A stretch of DNA of 53,593 nt, taken from a virus. The DNA is taken from positions 1 to 53,593 of IMG/VR virus record IMGVR_UViG_3300007513_000053; one strand, written 5' to 3'. The notes below the pieces were generated by a model, which saw nothing but the letters and a program-made list of their open reading frames with translations, made no database searches and was not told the DNA's origin. How positions within the stretch are numbered: position 1 is the stretch's first letter; the number at the start of each line of letters is the position of its first letter. Positions 35,074 to 43,397 of the stretch are shown here, piece by piece. The translations under genes were made by a program, and so were the position numbers.

Positions 35074-35100
35074 ATTATACTCATCAAAACCCACTTTCAA
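35074..35100 (-). promoter_or_regulatory. Candidate promoter for the histone-like gene
   Basis: On the minus strand TTGAAA (35095-35100), a 15-base spacer and TATAAT (35074-35079), a perfect -10. The expected start near 35067 would fall inside the terminator hairpin arm, so this transcript would lack most of that arm and escape termination. The spacer is shorter than the ideal 17. Confidence 0.5.
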
Positions 35101-35111
35101 CCCCTGAGAGG

Positions 35112-35825
35112 CTAATTTCTTAGATCAGGGGAAATGTTTGGGTTGCAAGCACCACAAGCCAACCCCCCTCTTGGGGTTGGGTAAACAGACATCCTGACAC
35201 TTTCACAGACTGGACAGACGACTTCAATGAGATCCTGTCTGTAAATCTCCAGTAGGGAAAGCCCCTTTTCTGTGTGGGTAGCTATTTGCTCCTCTAACTG
35301 AGCCTTTGCTCTCTTTTCGTAAGCCTTCCTTCGCAGAGACTTCGCCTGAGAACGAGATACCCATTTACCTTTTTCCCACCAAGGTAGGTTCAGCCAGCAG
35401 AGAACACCATCTTCTTCAATCTCTTCAGATTCTTCTTCAGGTTCTATCTCTTCTTCAATGATTTCAACAATCTGAAAATACTGCCGACCACTCTCTTTGG
35501 TGATCACTTCTAATTCAGGTGCAGCATCAATTACTTCTTGGAACCTTTTGGCACTGAGCCTTTTGACTCCAAGGGCTTCTGACACTACGCTTTTGAAGCC
35601 TTTAATGGTCTTCTTTCCAAGACCTTTCTTAATGGTCTGGAGATAAGTCCTGACTTCCTCAGTAAGAGCCTCTACAGCCCTTTCTACGGGATTGAGGTTA
35701 TCTTGTGTGGGTTGTGTGGGTTGAGCCTTCTTCTTCCCACCAGCAGCCTCTGAGAGTGCTTCTGATCGATCAGAGAAGGTACTATTTTCTTTCCGCATCT
35801 CTGCGAATAAATCAAAACCTTTCAT
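35112..35825 (-). CDS. Minus-strand zinc-ribbon protein of unknown function
   Basis: A 237-residue protein with AGGAGT before its ATG on the minus strand. Residues 1-60 are low complexity, residues 60-130 charged and helical (VERAVEALTEEVRTYLQTIK ... AKRFQEVIDAAPELEV), then an acidic stretch, a WLNLPWWEKGKWVSRSQAKS segment and a basic helix. The C-terminus has a zinc ribbon, C204-x2-C207 and C224-x2-C227. The helix-turn-helix-like middle and zinc site could suggest a regulator or DNA-binding protein; I cannot confirm. Divergent from the tail tube gene. Confidence 0.55.
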   Translation of the reverse strand: MKGFDLFAEMRKENSTFSDRSEALSEAAGGKKKAQPTQPTQDNLNPVERAVEALTEEVRTYLQTIKKGLGKKTIKGFKSVVSEALGVKRLSAKRFQEVIDAAPELEVITKESGRQYFQIVEIIEEEIEPEEESEEIEEDGVLCWLNLPWWEKGKWVSRSQAKSLRRKAYEKRAKAQLEEQIATHTEKGLSLLEIYRQDLIEVVCPVCESVRMSVYPTPRGGLACGACNPNISPDLRN

Positions 35826-35841
35826 AATTTACTCCTATTTA

Positions 35842-35870
35842 ATTGAGGAGATGCTTCCTCAATACTTATA
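35842..35870. promoter_or_regulatory. Inverted repeat and -10-like box in the divergent intergenic region
   Basis: ATTGAGGA/TCCTCAAT (35842-35849 with 35856-35863) forms an 8-bp inverted repeat next to a minus-strand TATAAG box (35865-35870). It could be an operator or a leader hairpin of the minus-strand gene. The same 133-base gap must hold the tail tube promoter. Confidence 0.35.
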
Positions 35871-35958
35871 CAGGTCAGCTTTCTTTCCACAGAAACTTTT
35901 TTATTCTTCTATATTTCTAAAGGTGTAGGGTAGTGCAACAATTCGGAGGCTAATCGCT

Positions 35959-36756
35959 ATGACCACTAACACAGATAAAAATCCTGCTAATGGAATTCAA
36001 GGCTCGTCCTATCTTTATGATTATGGAACCAGCCCCAACACCAGAACCGCAGTCTCTCAAAAGGTACGGGTTTTAACCCCGACCTATGGCACTGGAGATG
36101 ATTCAGGGGTTATGACCCAAATGGGTGTTCTTTCTAATTTCGCTCCTTCTATTTCACGAACTGTCGATGAACTTCGTGGTATCGGTTTTGGAGATCAGGT
36201 GGCAGAGCTTGTACCAAGCATCACGGCTGCACCAACAGGAAATATGGAGAGAGCTTTGCTTTATCTCTGTAATCTCTGGCAAGCTACTGGATACGCTGGT
36301 GGTATTGATGGCCCCGTTCGTTCACTTTCACATCATAGATGGCCTTTTGACATTGAGCAGCAGATGGTATTCTCCACGCTTGCGGATATGGATTTAGGAA
36401 AGGCAAATATAGGGGAAAATGGTGCAACAGGAACCTTTGAAGGAGGTACTAAAGCTATCACCTACCCAGATGTTACTGTGGATGCCACTTCGACTGGTTA
36501 CCCAGAAAATTTGGGGCATACTGCTATCATTACAATTTATGAGGCTTGTTGGTTCACTTCGTGGTCAGCCACTTTCGCAAAAGACAGTGGGATGATTATG
36601 GAATCTGGAGATGTAATGATTTCTGACATCCACGACTTCTCCACAATGTATGGTGAATTCCTTGCTACTGGTAATGACCCATCAATTGGTCAGCTTGGTT
36701 CGGTTCGCTTTTCTGGTGGTGCTGGTGCTGGTGGTTCCGACTTTGTGACTTCATGA
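35959..36756 (+). CDS. Tail tube protein
   Basis: A 265-residue protein, CGGAGG before the ATG. It has the pattern of myovirus tube proteins (T4 gp19-like): SISRTVDELRGIGFGDQVAE (about 65-84), and a late ITIYEACWFTSWSATF ... ESGDVMISDIHDF segment (about 195-235), where the tube loop E.CW..SWS.TF is typical. It polymerises into the inner tail tube inside the sheath. Unlike the usual arrangement it is separated from the sheath gene by a minus-strand pair. Confidence is high. Confidence 0.8.
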   Translation: MTTNTDKNPANGIQGSSYLYDYGTSPNTRTAVSQKVRVLTPTYGTGDDSGVMTQMGVLSNFAPSISRTVDELRGIGFGDQVAELVPSITAAPTGNMERALLYLCNLWQATGYAGGIDGPVRSLSHHRWPFDIEQQMVFSTLADMDLGKANIGENGATGTFEGGTKAITYPDVTVDATSTGYPENLGHTAIITIYEACWFTSWSATFAKDSGMIMESGDVMISDIHDFSTMYGEFLATGNDPSIGQLGSVRFSGGAGAGGSDFVTS

Positions 36757-36779
36757 CTTCAGCCTAAATATATATGGGT

Positions 36780-36810
36780 AGAATTGGAATTAGACTTTAA
36801 TTCCAATTCT
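36780..36810. other. Strong hairpin without a T run
   Basis: Perfect 13-bp stem AGAATTGGAATTA/TAATTCCAATTCT (36780-36792 with 36798-36810), extendable by GGGT/ACCC across a bulge. It follows the tail tube gene by 23 bases. No T run follows, so it may be an mRNA 3'-end stabiliser or processing site, or a protein-binding palindrome. The rest of the 246-base gap up to 37002 is AT-rich and shows no gene. Confidence 0.6.
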
Positions 36811-37002
36811 AAAACCCAACCCCGTTACGGTGGAAAAGATTAAAATGTGCAAAGAAAATAGATAAATGTAAACTTGTTGACTACTCCCCTTTCCGTCATT
36901 TTATGATTGGACATTAAAAATCAAATAAACCAAATTTATCAAACCTGTACTTTTCTTTCTTTCCACTGGAATTGGGGTCTGTATCTCTAAGGAGCAGACT
37001 TC

Positions 37003-37911
37003 ATGCTAAATTTACAAAACTTGAAAGAAGCGTTTTCCGATCTTGATCAGATTGGGAAGGGCGAAACCACTTTTGAAATCAACAATACGACTATTACTAT
37101 TAGGCTCCTACTCCCTTCTGAGGAAATGGATGTTCAAAAGCAAGCAGGACAAGCCTATAGTGATAACAACGATACGGGTCAGGCAGTAGCTACCGCAGCC
37201 TATCTTGAAAACTTCAAGATAAATGTTTTGTCTTATGCTGTAATTGCTGTTGGGGATTGTGATCTCAGAAATGAGGAATATGTAGAAACAGGAGAATACC
37301 TAAAGAGTGGTGTTGCTGTAAAAATTCCAAAAACAAAAGCGGTGAAGGACCTTCTCTCTAATTTTTCCCGTAAGGTTTTAGATGGTATTTTTCAGAGATA
37401 CACGGATCTATCTACAAGGATAGATCTACAAAGTGAAGAATTGATGGACTACGTTCCTATTGATCTGGAAGCCGAAGTAGAAAGGTTGGAAGCCAAGTTA
37501 TCTGTTCTGAGGGATAGGCTTGGTCAGGGAGAGGATGATGAGAATTCTGAGAATGTGAAAACAGATGAATCTCAATCCTCAGAAAGTCCTATAGAAACTA
37601 CTCCTCAAGCAAAACCCCCTCCTCCAAAAGAAGCACAGGTTCAACCTCCAAAACCCCAATCCAATACCAGCCCTCCGAAAAAGAGACAGAGGATTTCTCC
37701 ACAAACAGCACCCCCTCCCGTAGAGAAGCGTACTGAGATGAGTAAAGAGGAGGTTTTAGAAACCCTTCAATCTTCCTTTGTAGAGAAGGATGAAGATGGG
37801 GGCTTTCCAGAAGCAGCCCTCTTAAATGAACACGCAAGATTATCCAAGATTCGTGAAAGTAGAAAACCAACACCCCCTCCTGTTCAAAGACATAGAAAAG
37901 CACCCCATTAA
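37003..37911 (+). CDS. Tail assembly chaperone candidate, proline-rich, possible readthrough
   Basis: A 302-residue protein between tail tube and tape measure, the place of tail assembly chaperones. Residues 1-160 form a globular domain (TTFEINNTTITIRLLLPSEE ... FSRKVLDGIFQRYTDL), typical in size for the N-terminal chaperone product. Residues 175-302 are Pro/Ser/Lys-rich linker. The TAA stop at 37909 is followed in the same frame by 57 more codons (see separate entry). The usual chaperone pair makes a C-terminally extended product by frameshift; here a stop codon lies where extension would occur. Chaperone role is by position. Confidence 0.55.
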   Translation: MLNLQNLKEAFSDLDQIGKGETTFEINNTTITIRLLLPSEEMDVQKQAGQAYSDNNDTGQAVATAAYLENFKINVLSYAVIAVGDCDLRNEEYVETGEYLKSGVAVKIPKTKAVKDLLSNFSRKVLDGIFQRYTDLSTRIDLQSEELMDYVPIDLEAEVERLEAKLSVLRDRLGQGEDDENSENVKTDESQSSESPIETTPQAKPPPPKEAQVQPPKPQSNTSPPKKRQRISPQTAPPPVEKRTEMSKEEVLETLQSSFVEKDEDGGFPEAALLNEHARLSKIRESRKPTPPPVQRHRKAPH

Positions 37912-38085
37912 CAAGCAAAAAAAACTCAGAGTGAAGTAGTGGGAGAATTGGGGGGTGTTCCCGTATATCAGACGGGAGAAACACAGGAATTAGCTCGCCC
38001 ACCTCAACAACCCAACGCTCCAACAACGATAAATGATGATCGTCCAAGTGATCGCACATTAAACCCAAGGTTTAAAGGACGTTAA
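37912..38085 (+). other. In-frame C-terminal extension after the chaperone stop codon
   Basis: The frame of the 37003 gene stays open for 57 codons after TAA and CAA (TAA-CAA-GCA), ending at TAA 38083-38085, two bases before the next start. The encoded segment (VVGELGGVPVYQTGETQELA ... RTLNPRFKGR) reads as ordinary protein, continuing the Pro/Gln-rich style. It could be reached by readthrough, by restart at GTG 37939, or the stop may be a C-to-T change of CAA. Bases 38074-38082 also hold the AAAGGA ribosome site of the next gene. Confidence 0.4.
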
Positions 38086-38087
38086 AT

Positions 38088-39284
38088 GTGAGATTGCCCC
38101 CAACTACTTATGAGCAGAGAAGACCTTTATACGATGATTTAGTAAGCCTACTTGTTAGGGGTTTCTTATCTCATAGGATTACAGTGGGTTCTTCGGTTGT
38201 GTGTCTTCGGGGTCTTAATGAAGTAGATAGCTTCTATATCTCTAATTGTGCTGAAGAGGAAAATGATAGAGACTGGATGCAATGGTCTGTAGCTCGTTCT
38301 ATTTGGATGATGAATGGTCTGAATTTATTGGGAGAGAAGAATTCTGCCTATATGGTGTACTCTCACATTAAGAACCTTCGATTACCTCTTCTCACAACAG
38401 TTTTCCATCAGGTTCTTGATTTAAGCAAAAAGACCGGCAAACAAAACGCAGCGATAGAGTCTTATATGCTTGAAGATCACAGCAGAGCATTGTGGCTTCA
38501 GTGTAAGAGCCTCTCAATTCCTTCAGAGAGATATAATGGGATTGTTGGTTGTGAATCTTTAGGGATGAATGTGGCTCAAAAGCTTTGGTCTTCCTTTAAT
38601 CAAGTTGAAGATATAAGATTGGAGGAAAGAAGAAGATGGTCACATATTAAATTTTTAGCCAGCGCAAATGCCCCCAAGGGAATTGAAAAACTTAATCGTA
38701 AGGAAGAATCTGCTGAGAAACAGGAAGATGCTCGTAGACAAAGAATTCGGGATGAATTTTATTACACCACGAAGGGTATTCTCTCTGATGAAAACAAAGA
38801 GGATGCTCTGGCAGGGAAAATTATCCGATCTGCTTCTACTCCTGATGAATTAGAAGATGAGATGAAAAGGTGGGTATCTGGTGAATTTGATGAACACGAT
38901 AAAATAGTACAAGCCTATAAGAATAGGATCAAGGAAACACATGTTGCTGAATTAAAAGCCCGTCAGGAACGTCTTTTGCAAATTCAAAAGGAACTGGAAG
39001 AGTCTGGTGATGACAAAGAGGCGGTGACCATAACTCCATTGATTGGCTATACCGCTGATCAATTGAGAGAGCTTCTTTCTTCTAAAGGAAGCCGGGTCAA
39101 AAAGGTAATTGAGATGTCTCCCCACGAAGGTCTATATAATCGTCACGTTGAAGAAGTTGCTTCTGCTGGAAAGCTAAAGGTTTCTAAAGAGGGTCGGATT
39201 GTTGTGAGAGGAGATCCGAATACGGATACTCTTATGGAAGATATCGCTTCTCGTTCTGTCACTGGTGGAGTGAAAGATGGCTGA
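38088..39284 (+). CDS. Second chaperone or tail-assembly protein candidate
   Basis: A 398-residue protein with a GTG start and AAAGGA 8-10 bases upstream; the ATG at 38086 is followed at once by TGA and cannot serve. Residues 1-190 are globular and helical with many aromatic residues (RDWMQWSVARSIWMMNGLNL); 200-300 form long charged helices (coiled-coil like); the end contains LIGYTADQLRELLSSKGSRV. It overlaps the tape measure gene by 8 bases. Position directly before the tape measure fits a tail assembly factor; no family known to me. Confidence 0.5.
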   Translation: MRLPPTTYEQRRPLYDDLVSLLVRGFLSHRITVGSSVVCLRGLNEVDSFYISNCAEEENDRDWMQWSVARSIWMMNGLNLLGEKNSAYMVYSHIKNLRLPLLTTVFHQVLDLSKKTGKQNAAIESYMLEDHSRALWLQCKSLSIPSERYNGIVGCESLGMNVAQKLWSSFNQVEDIRLEERRRWSHIKFLASANAPKGIEKLNRKEESAEKQEDARRQRIRDEFYYTTKGILSDENKEDALAGKIIRSASTPDELEDEMKRWVSGEFDEHDKIVQAYKNRIKETHVAELKARQERLLQIQKELEESGDDKEAVTITPLIGYTADQLRELLSSKGSRVKKVIEMSPHEGLYNRHVEEVASAGKLKVSKEGRIVVRGDPNTDTLMEDIASRSVTGGVKDG

Positions 39285-42200
39285 TACCGCTACTATGCAC
39301 ATAGACTTTCAAGCGAGTCTTGAAAGTGTCAATAACATGGCTAAACAAGTCTCTGGAGCCATGTTCAGGACTATGATGGAGGCTGTTGGAGAAGGTACAA
39401 AAGCAGGTCTTGATGCTTCTTTTCTTAGTAGTAGTGTAAAGAAAGACATTTCCGATGTCTGGGCTTCCAATCTCACAAAGGGGGCAGAAGAAGCAAACAA
39501 GAAGATCAAAGCCCTTAATACAGAGATGCAAACTGCTCTTAATTCTGCTCAGTCAGCAGCAGATAAAAAGCAAATAGAAGAAAAATTTGCTCTGAGAAGA
39601 CAAAAGGTAGAGCAAGAATTTGCTAATATGTCTGCTCGTATGAATCAGTTTGCAGACGAAGAATTCAAACTGCGTTCTGAGAAATATAAAAAGCTAAATA
39701 AGATCCTTGCAGAAGGTAATGAAAATGCAGCGAAGCATTGGGGAGAACAGGCTGGAAAGGAGATCAAGGGTGTAACCAATATCTTTCAGGCTTTGAAATC
39801 TGGAAAGATTGGTGATGTTTTCACAGAATTAAGCGGTATGCAAGGTCGCAGGGCTGGTAGAAAACACGCAAAAGCTGGAAAGCTAATGAAGCAGGGGAAG
39901 GTGGGGCAAGCAGCAGTAATGGGTAAATCCGCTGCTATGCTTGGAAAATCCGCTTTAATGCTTGGCGCAGCAGCAGCACCTTTAGCAGCAGCAGCCCTTT
40001 TGATTGGTGGTTTTGTCCTTCTGATGATGAAGGCTTTCAGCCACATGCAAGAATTCAATAAAGAAATTCTGAAGTTGGCTTCTTCTATGGATGTTGCAGC
40101 CTCCTATGGTGGGGATTTACAAAAGGGTCTTCAAGATATCCGAGGTGCTGCTGCCCATATGGATATGGTTACGATGGGTTTCCAGAAAGAAGACGTATTG
40201 AAGGTTCTTGGAGCCTACAATACGGCTAATCTCACATTCAAAGAATTGAGAGGGAACGCTAAAGCAGGAGCAGAAACCCAAGCTAAATTTCAAAACGTGA
40301 TGCTCAAAACTGCTGCTATTGCCAGATCCACTGGAATGGAGATGGAAAAAGTGGCTGAAATGGCTGCTGTAAGACTTGAAGAACAAGGTGGTACAATTGA
40401 AGGTGTTTGGGAACAATTCGCAGCGGTATCTGTAGCTGCAAAAGACAGTGGGTTCAATACCAAGAGATTTTTCACAACGGTCTTGGAAGCCACCTCTGGA
40501 ATGGCTCTTTACAATGCCAGAGTTGCAGAGGCTGGAAACCTACTGATTAATCTTGGAAAGGTGTTGGGTGCTAAAATGGCTGGAGACACCCTGAAAGAAC
40601 TATCTAAGGGATTTAAGGATGAGAGCTTTGCAGACAGCTATAAGAGGGTTCTAAAGACAGGTGGTGCTGCTTCCAGAGAGGTTTTCAAAACGGAAGCCAG
40701 CGTAGCCAGTCAGCAATTTCTTACCAACCTTGGAGAGCAGTCAACTCAACTTAAAGATGCCTTAAAGACTGCTGTTAATGTTGATTTAGACTTGAGTGGT
40801 AATGCTGAAGAGAATGCTGAAAGATTAGCAGGGGTAATGGGTAAGCTAACCAACAATGAACGGGAAAAGCTTGTTGGGGAGCTAATTGCCAATAAGAATT
40901 TCAATAGAGACAACGTAAGACAAATTTCTTCTCTCATTAGTCTTGGTCGTGCAGCCAGCGGTAATCAAGAAGATATGGCTATGGCTATGAATGAGTTAGG
41001 GCCGGGTGGTGTTTTGTATATGCAGTTGAAGGCTGCAAACAAGGTTCTTGGAGCCAACACAAAAATCCACGATCTATCACTTACACAGGCAATGGCTTTA
41101 CAGTCAATGGAAGGCTACAGCCGTGAACAGATAAAGAAACTTCAAGAAATATCAGTCCAATCTCACGGTTCTTGGACAAAACTTCAGGAAATGTATAATT
41201 CTGGCAATATAGATATGTCTAATGAGGACATGGTTAAGGCATTTGGGGCATATATAACTGAGAATGGAGATATTATTGCAGCAAAGCTGGATGAGAACGG
41301 GGTTTATATTGAAGAGACTTCTGAGAGACAGGTAAAAAATGCAGAACAGTTAGTAGCTTTACAAATGGCTCAACAGGAGAAAGAGTTGAAGCCAGCAATG
41401 AAACTAACGGAATTCTACTCTTGGCAGACAGCAGTTGCAACGGTCACCTTGGGCGACCTGATGAAAGGTACGATAGCAGCCATTCTGGAGACTATTGCTG
41501 GATACCTTGTTCCGATTATGGCTTGGGTAACGGGAGGTCTTTCTGAGGATGAGAAAGAAGCCAAGCAAGAGGCTCTTACACAACTTCACGGCAAGAGGAA
41601 GGCTGAAAGAGAAACCCGTATGGAACAAAAAGACATTATGAACAAGCAGAGGGAGATCCTGAAAACTTCAAAGAAGGACTCCGAAGAATATAAGAAAGCT
41701 GAAAAAGAATACAACAAAGCTGAAAGGAAAGTAAGACAATCTACGTTTAGAGAAAAAGGCATAGAAGCCCAAGAAGAAACCATCAAGGGATACCAGCAAA
41801 AGAAAACCTCTTTTACGATATTTGGTATGGATGCTGGTTCTTTGATTGGTCAAGAGGAGAATGAGATTGGCAGAGTTGATCTCTCTTCTGCTGAGAATTA
41901 TATCAAGGCTTCTGAAGGAAGAGGAGTAGGCACAGGATCTACTTGGATGGAATCTGGTACTGAGTTTGCTCTCACTACGGGTATACCGGGCGGTGGTGGC
42001 TATGCTATGAGGGGACTGTCAACAGCAGCGAAATATGGCGCACCAGCGGTGGTGGGTGCTGGTGGTGTCTATGCAGATGCCCGTACAGACCCAATGACTA
42101 AAAACCTTCAAAAAACCATTGACAATATGACAGGAGAACAGAAGAAAATATATGAGTTTGCTGTTTCTCAAGGGGTCACTGGAAGTGGTGCAGTCCAAGC

Positions 42201-42762
42201 AGCCTATGGTAAAGATGAAACGGTGATGAATGCGTGGCTTGCTGCTGAAGAAAAACGGAAGAAGAGAGAGGAGGAAGCCAAAAAAGAAGCCGAAAAGACT
42301 TCAAAATCTACCTCCGAAACAGTAGATGAATTGAAGGATATAAAGAAGGAGCAGAAGTATGCCGCTGCTATGAGCGGTCAACCTGTCAACTATGGTGGAG
42401 GTACTGATGCTGCTGCCCTTACTGCTCTTGGACAGCAAGCAAAGGGTCTTACTGGCTCTAAAAAAGCAGAATTTTTAGAGGCTTTAAAGAATTTCGATGC
42501 TGGAGATCGTGAGATTGTGAAAGGAGGTATGAAGGATGGGTATGCTCTTTTCTCACCAATGAAAGGCTCTCCTACTGTCGTTCCTCTGGATCGTGACGAT
42601 CAAGTTGAAATGATGGCTTCTAAAAAAGGAGGGGGTCTTAGTAAATTTGGTGGTGGTAGAGGTGGAACTAATATCTATAATTTCTATGGTGGTTCCACTG
42701 AAGAGATAATCGCTCACTTTGAATCTATCCGAGCAGAGCTTGATAGGGAGTCTTGGGCATGA
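39277..42762 (+). CDS. Tape measure protein
   Basis: A 1161-residue protein. Residues 1-200 are largely helical with repeated Ala/Lys/Glu segments; a hydrophobic stretch lies at about 222-252 (MLGAAAAPLAAAALLIGGFV); long coiled coils follow (about 770-840), then a Gly-rich C-terminal part. Size, composition, the membrane-like segment and place between chaperones and baseplate genes identify it as the protein that sets tail length and is ejected during infection. At about 1.5 angstrom per residue a tail near 170 nm would be expected (inference). It overlaps the preceding gene by 8 bases and the next start by 4. Confidence 0.8.
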   Translation: MADTATMHIDFQASLESVNNMAKQVSGAMFRTMMEAVGEGTKAGLDASFLSSSVKKDISDVWASNLTKGAEEANKKIKALNTEMQTALNSAQSAADKKQIEEKFALRRQKVEQEFANMSARMNQFADEEFKLRSEKYKKLNKILAEGNENAAKHWGEQAGKEIKGVTNIFQALKSGKIGDVFTELSGMQGRRAGRKHAKAGKLMKQGKVGQAAVMGKSAAMLGKSALMLGAAAAPLAAAALLIGGFVLLMMKAFSHMQEFNKEILKLASSMDVAASYGGDLQKGLQDIRGAAAHMDMVTMGFQKEDVLKVLGAYNTANLTFKELRGNAKAGAETQAKFQNVMLKTAAIARSTGMEMEKVAEMAAVRLEEQGGTIEGVWEQFAAVSVAAKDSGFNTKRFFTTVLEATSGMALYNARVAEAGNLLINLGKVLGAKMAGDTLKELSKGFKDESFADSYKRVLKTGGAASREVFKTEASVASQQFLTNLGEQSTQLKDALKTAVNVDLDLSGNAEENAERLAGVMGKLTNNEREKLVGELIANKNFNRDNVRQISSLISLGRAASGNQEDMAMAMNELGPGGVLYMQLKAANKVLGANTKIHDLSLTQAMALQSMEGYSREQIKKLQEISVQSHGSWTKLQEMYNSGNIDMSNEDMVKAFGAYITENGDIIAAKLDENGVYIEETSERQVKNAEQLVALQMAQQEKELKPAMKLTEFYSWQTAVATVTLGDLMKGTIAAILETIAGYLVPIMAWVTGGLSEDEKEAKQEALTQLHGKRKAERETRMEQKDIMNKQREILKTSKKDSEEYKKAEKEYNKAERKVRQSTFREKGIEAQEETIKGYQQKKTSFTIFGMDAGSLIGQEENEIGRVDLSSAENYIKASEGRGVGTGSTWMESGTEFALTTGIPGGGGYAMRGLSTAAKYGAPAVVGAGGVYADARTDPMTKNLQKTIDNMTGEQKKIYEFAVSQGVTGSGAVQAAYGKDETVMNAWLAAEEKRKKREEEAKKEAEKTSKSTSETVDELKDIKKEQKYAAAMSGQPVNYGGGTDAAALTALGQQAKGLTGSKKAEFLEALKNFDAGDREIVKGGMKDGYALFSPMKGSPTVVPLDRDDQVEMMASKKGGGLSKFGGGRGGTNIYNFYGGSTEEIIAHFESIRAELDRESWA

Positions 42763-43388
42763 ACGATCAAGATCCTATTTTCAAAAGTGCTTTTAATTCT
42801 TCCTATGATGGATACAGTGGTCGGGGAATACGACCTGTTATCTTTGATGTTTTAGCCACAGACGGTCACACCTCTCTTCTTCCTGATGCGTATAAATTGG
42901 TTCTACACGTTAATCCCACTTCTATGAAATTCTCACATCAGAAGATTATTCAAAGAATTCATACCAGAGGGGGGTTTGTAGAGCAGCATTGGGGTGATGG
43001 AACAAGAACAATTAGCTTCGATATGGCTACTGGTGGGTTTATGAGGCTCTATTCGGGGCTTTCTAATACTACAGGTGCTGGTGAGATCGCTAAAGGAATG
43101 GGAGCTAAAGAATCTGACGGAACCAGAAGAGATACAATAGCTTATGACAAATATCTGGATATGCTGGCACTGTTTCACAGCAATGGAATGGTCTATGACG
43201 ATAGAGGTCAAATAGTTTTCACTGGTGCTATTAGAGTTTTATTTGATGAGGGGGCTTATACAGGTTGGTTTAATGATTTCAGTGTCACTGAAGCTGCTGA
43301 AAAACCTTATCAGTTTTCACTTACAGCAACTTTCACAATCAAAAGCGAAGAATATAATCTCTTCTCTCACAACCCATCAAAACTATAG
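42759..43388 (+). CDS. Baseplate protein, paralog A
   Basis: A 209-residue protein. ATG 42759 is chosen over a TTG six bases earlier because it makes an ATGA overlap with the tape measure stop and has AGGGAG eight bases before it. The core (LVLHVNPTSMKFSHQKIIQR, ISFDMATGGFMRL, MLALFHSNGMVYDDRG, GWFNDFSVTEAAEKPYQFSL) aligns in order with the next gene. Genes of this place and type code for baseplate-hub connecting proteins just after the tape measure. Confidence 0.65.
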   Translation: MNDQDPIFKSAFNSSYDGYSGRGIRPVIFDVLATDGHTSLLPDAYKLVLHVNPTSMKFSHQKIIQRIHTRGGFVEQHWGDGTRTISFDMATGGFMRLYSGLSNTTGAGEIAKGMGAKESDGTRRDTIAYDKYLDMLALFHSNGMVYDDRGQIVFTGAIRVLFDEGAYTGWFNDFSVTEAAEKPYQFSLTATFTIKSEEYNLFSHNPSKL

Positions 43389-43397
43389 GATTTTACG

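Noticed and set aside
37915-37924. Run of eight A as a -1 frameshift site for the chaperone
   Set aside because: It lies after the stop codon, and the downstream coding is in the same frame, so a single frameshift would not reach it.
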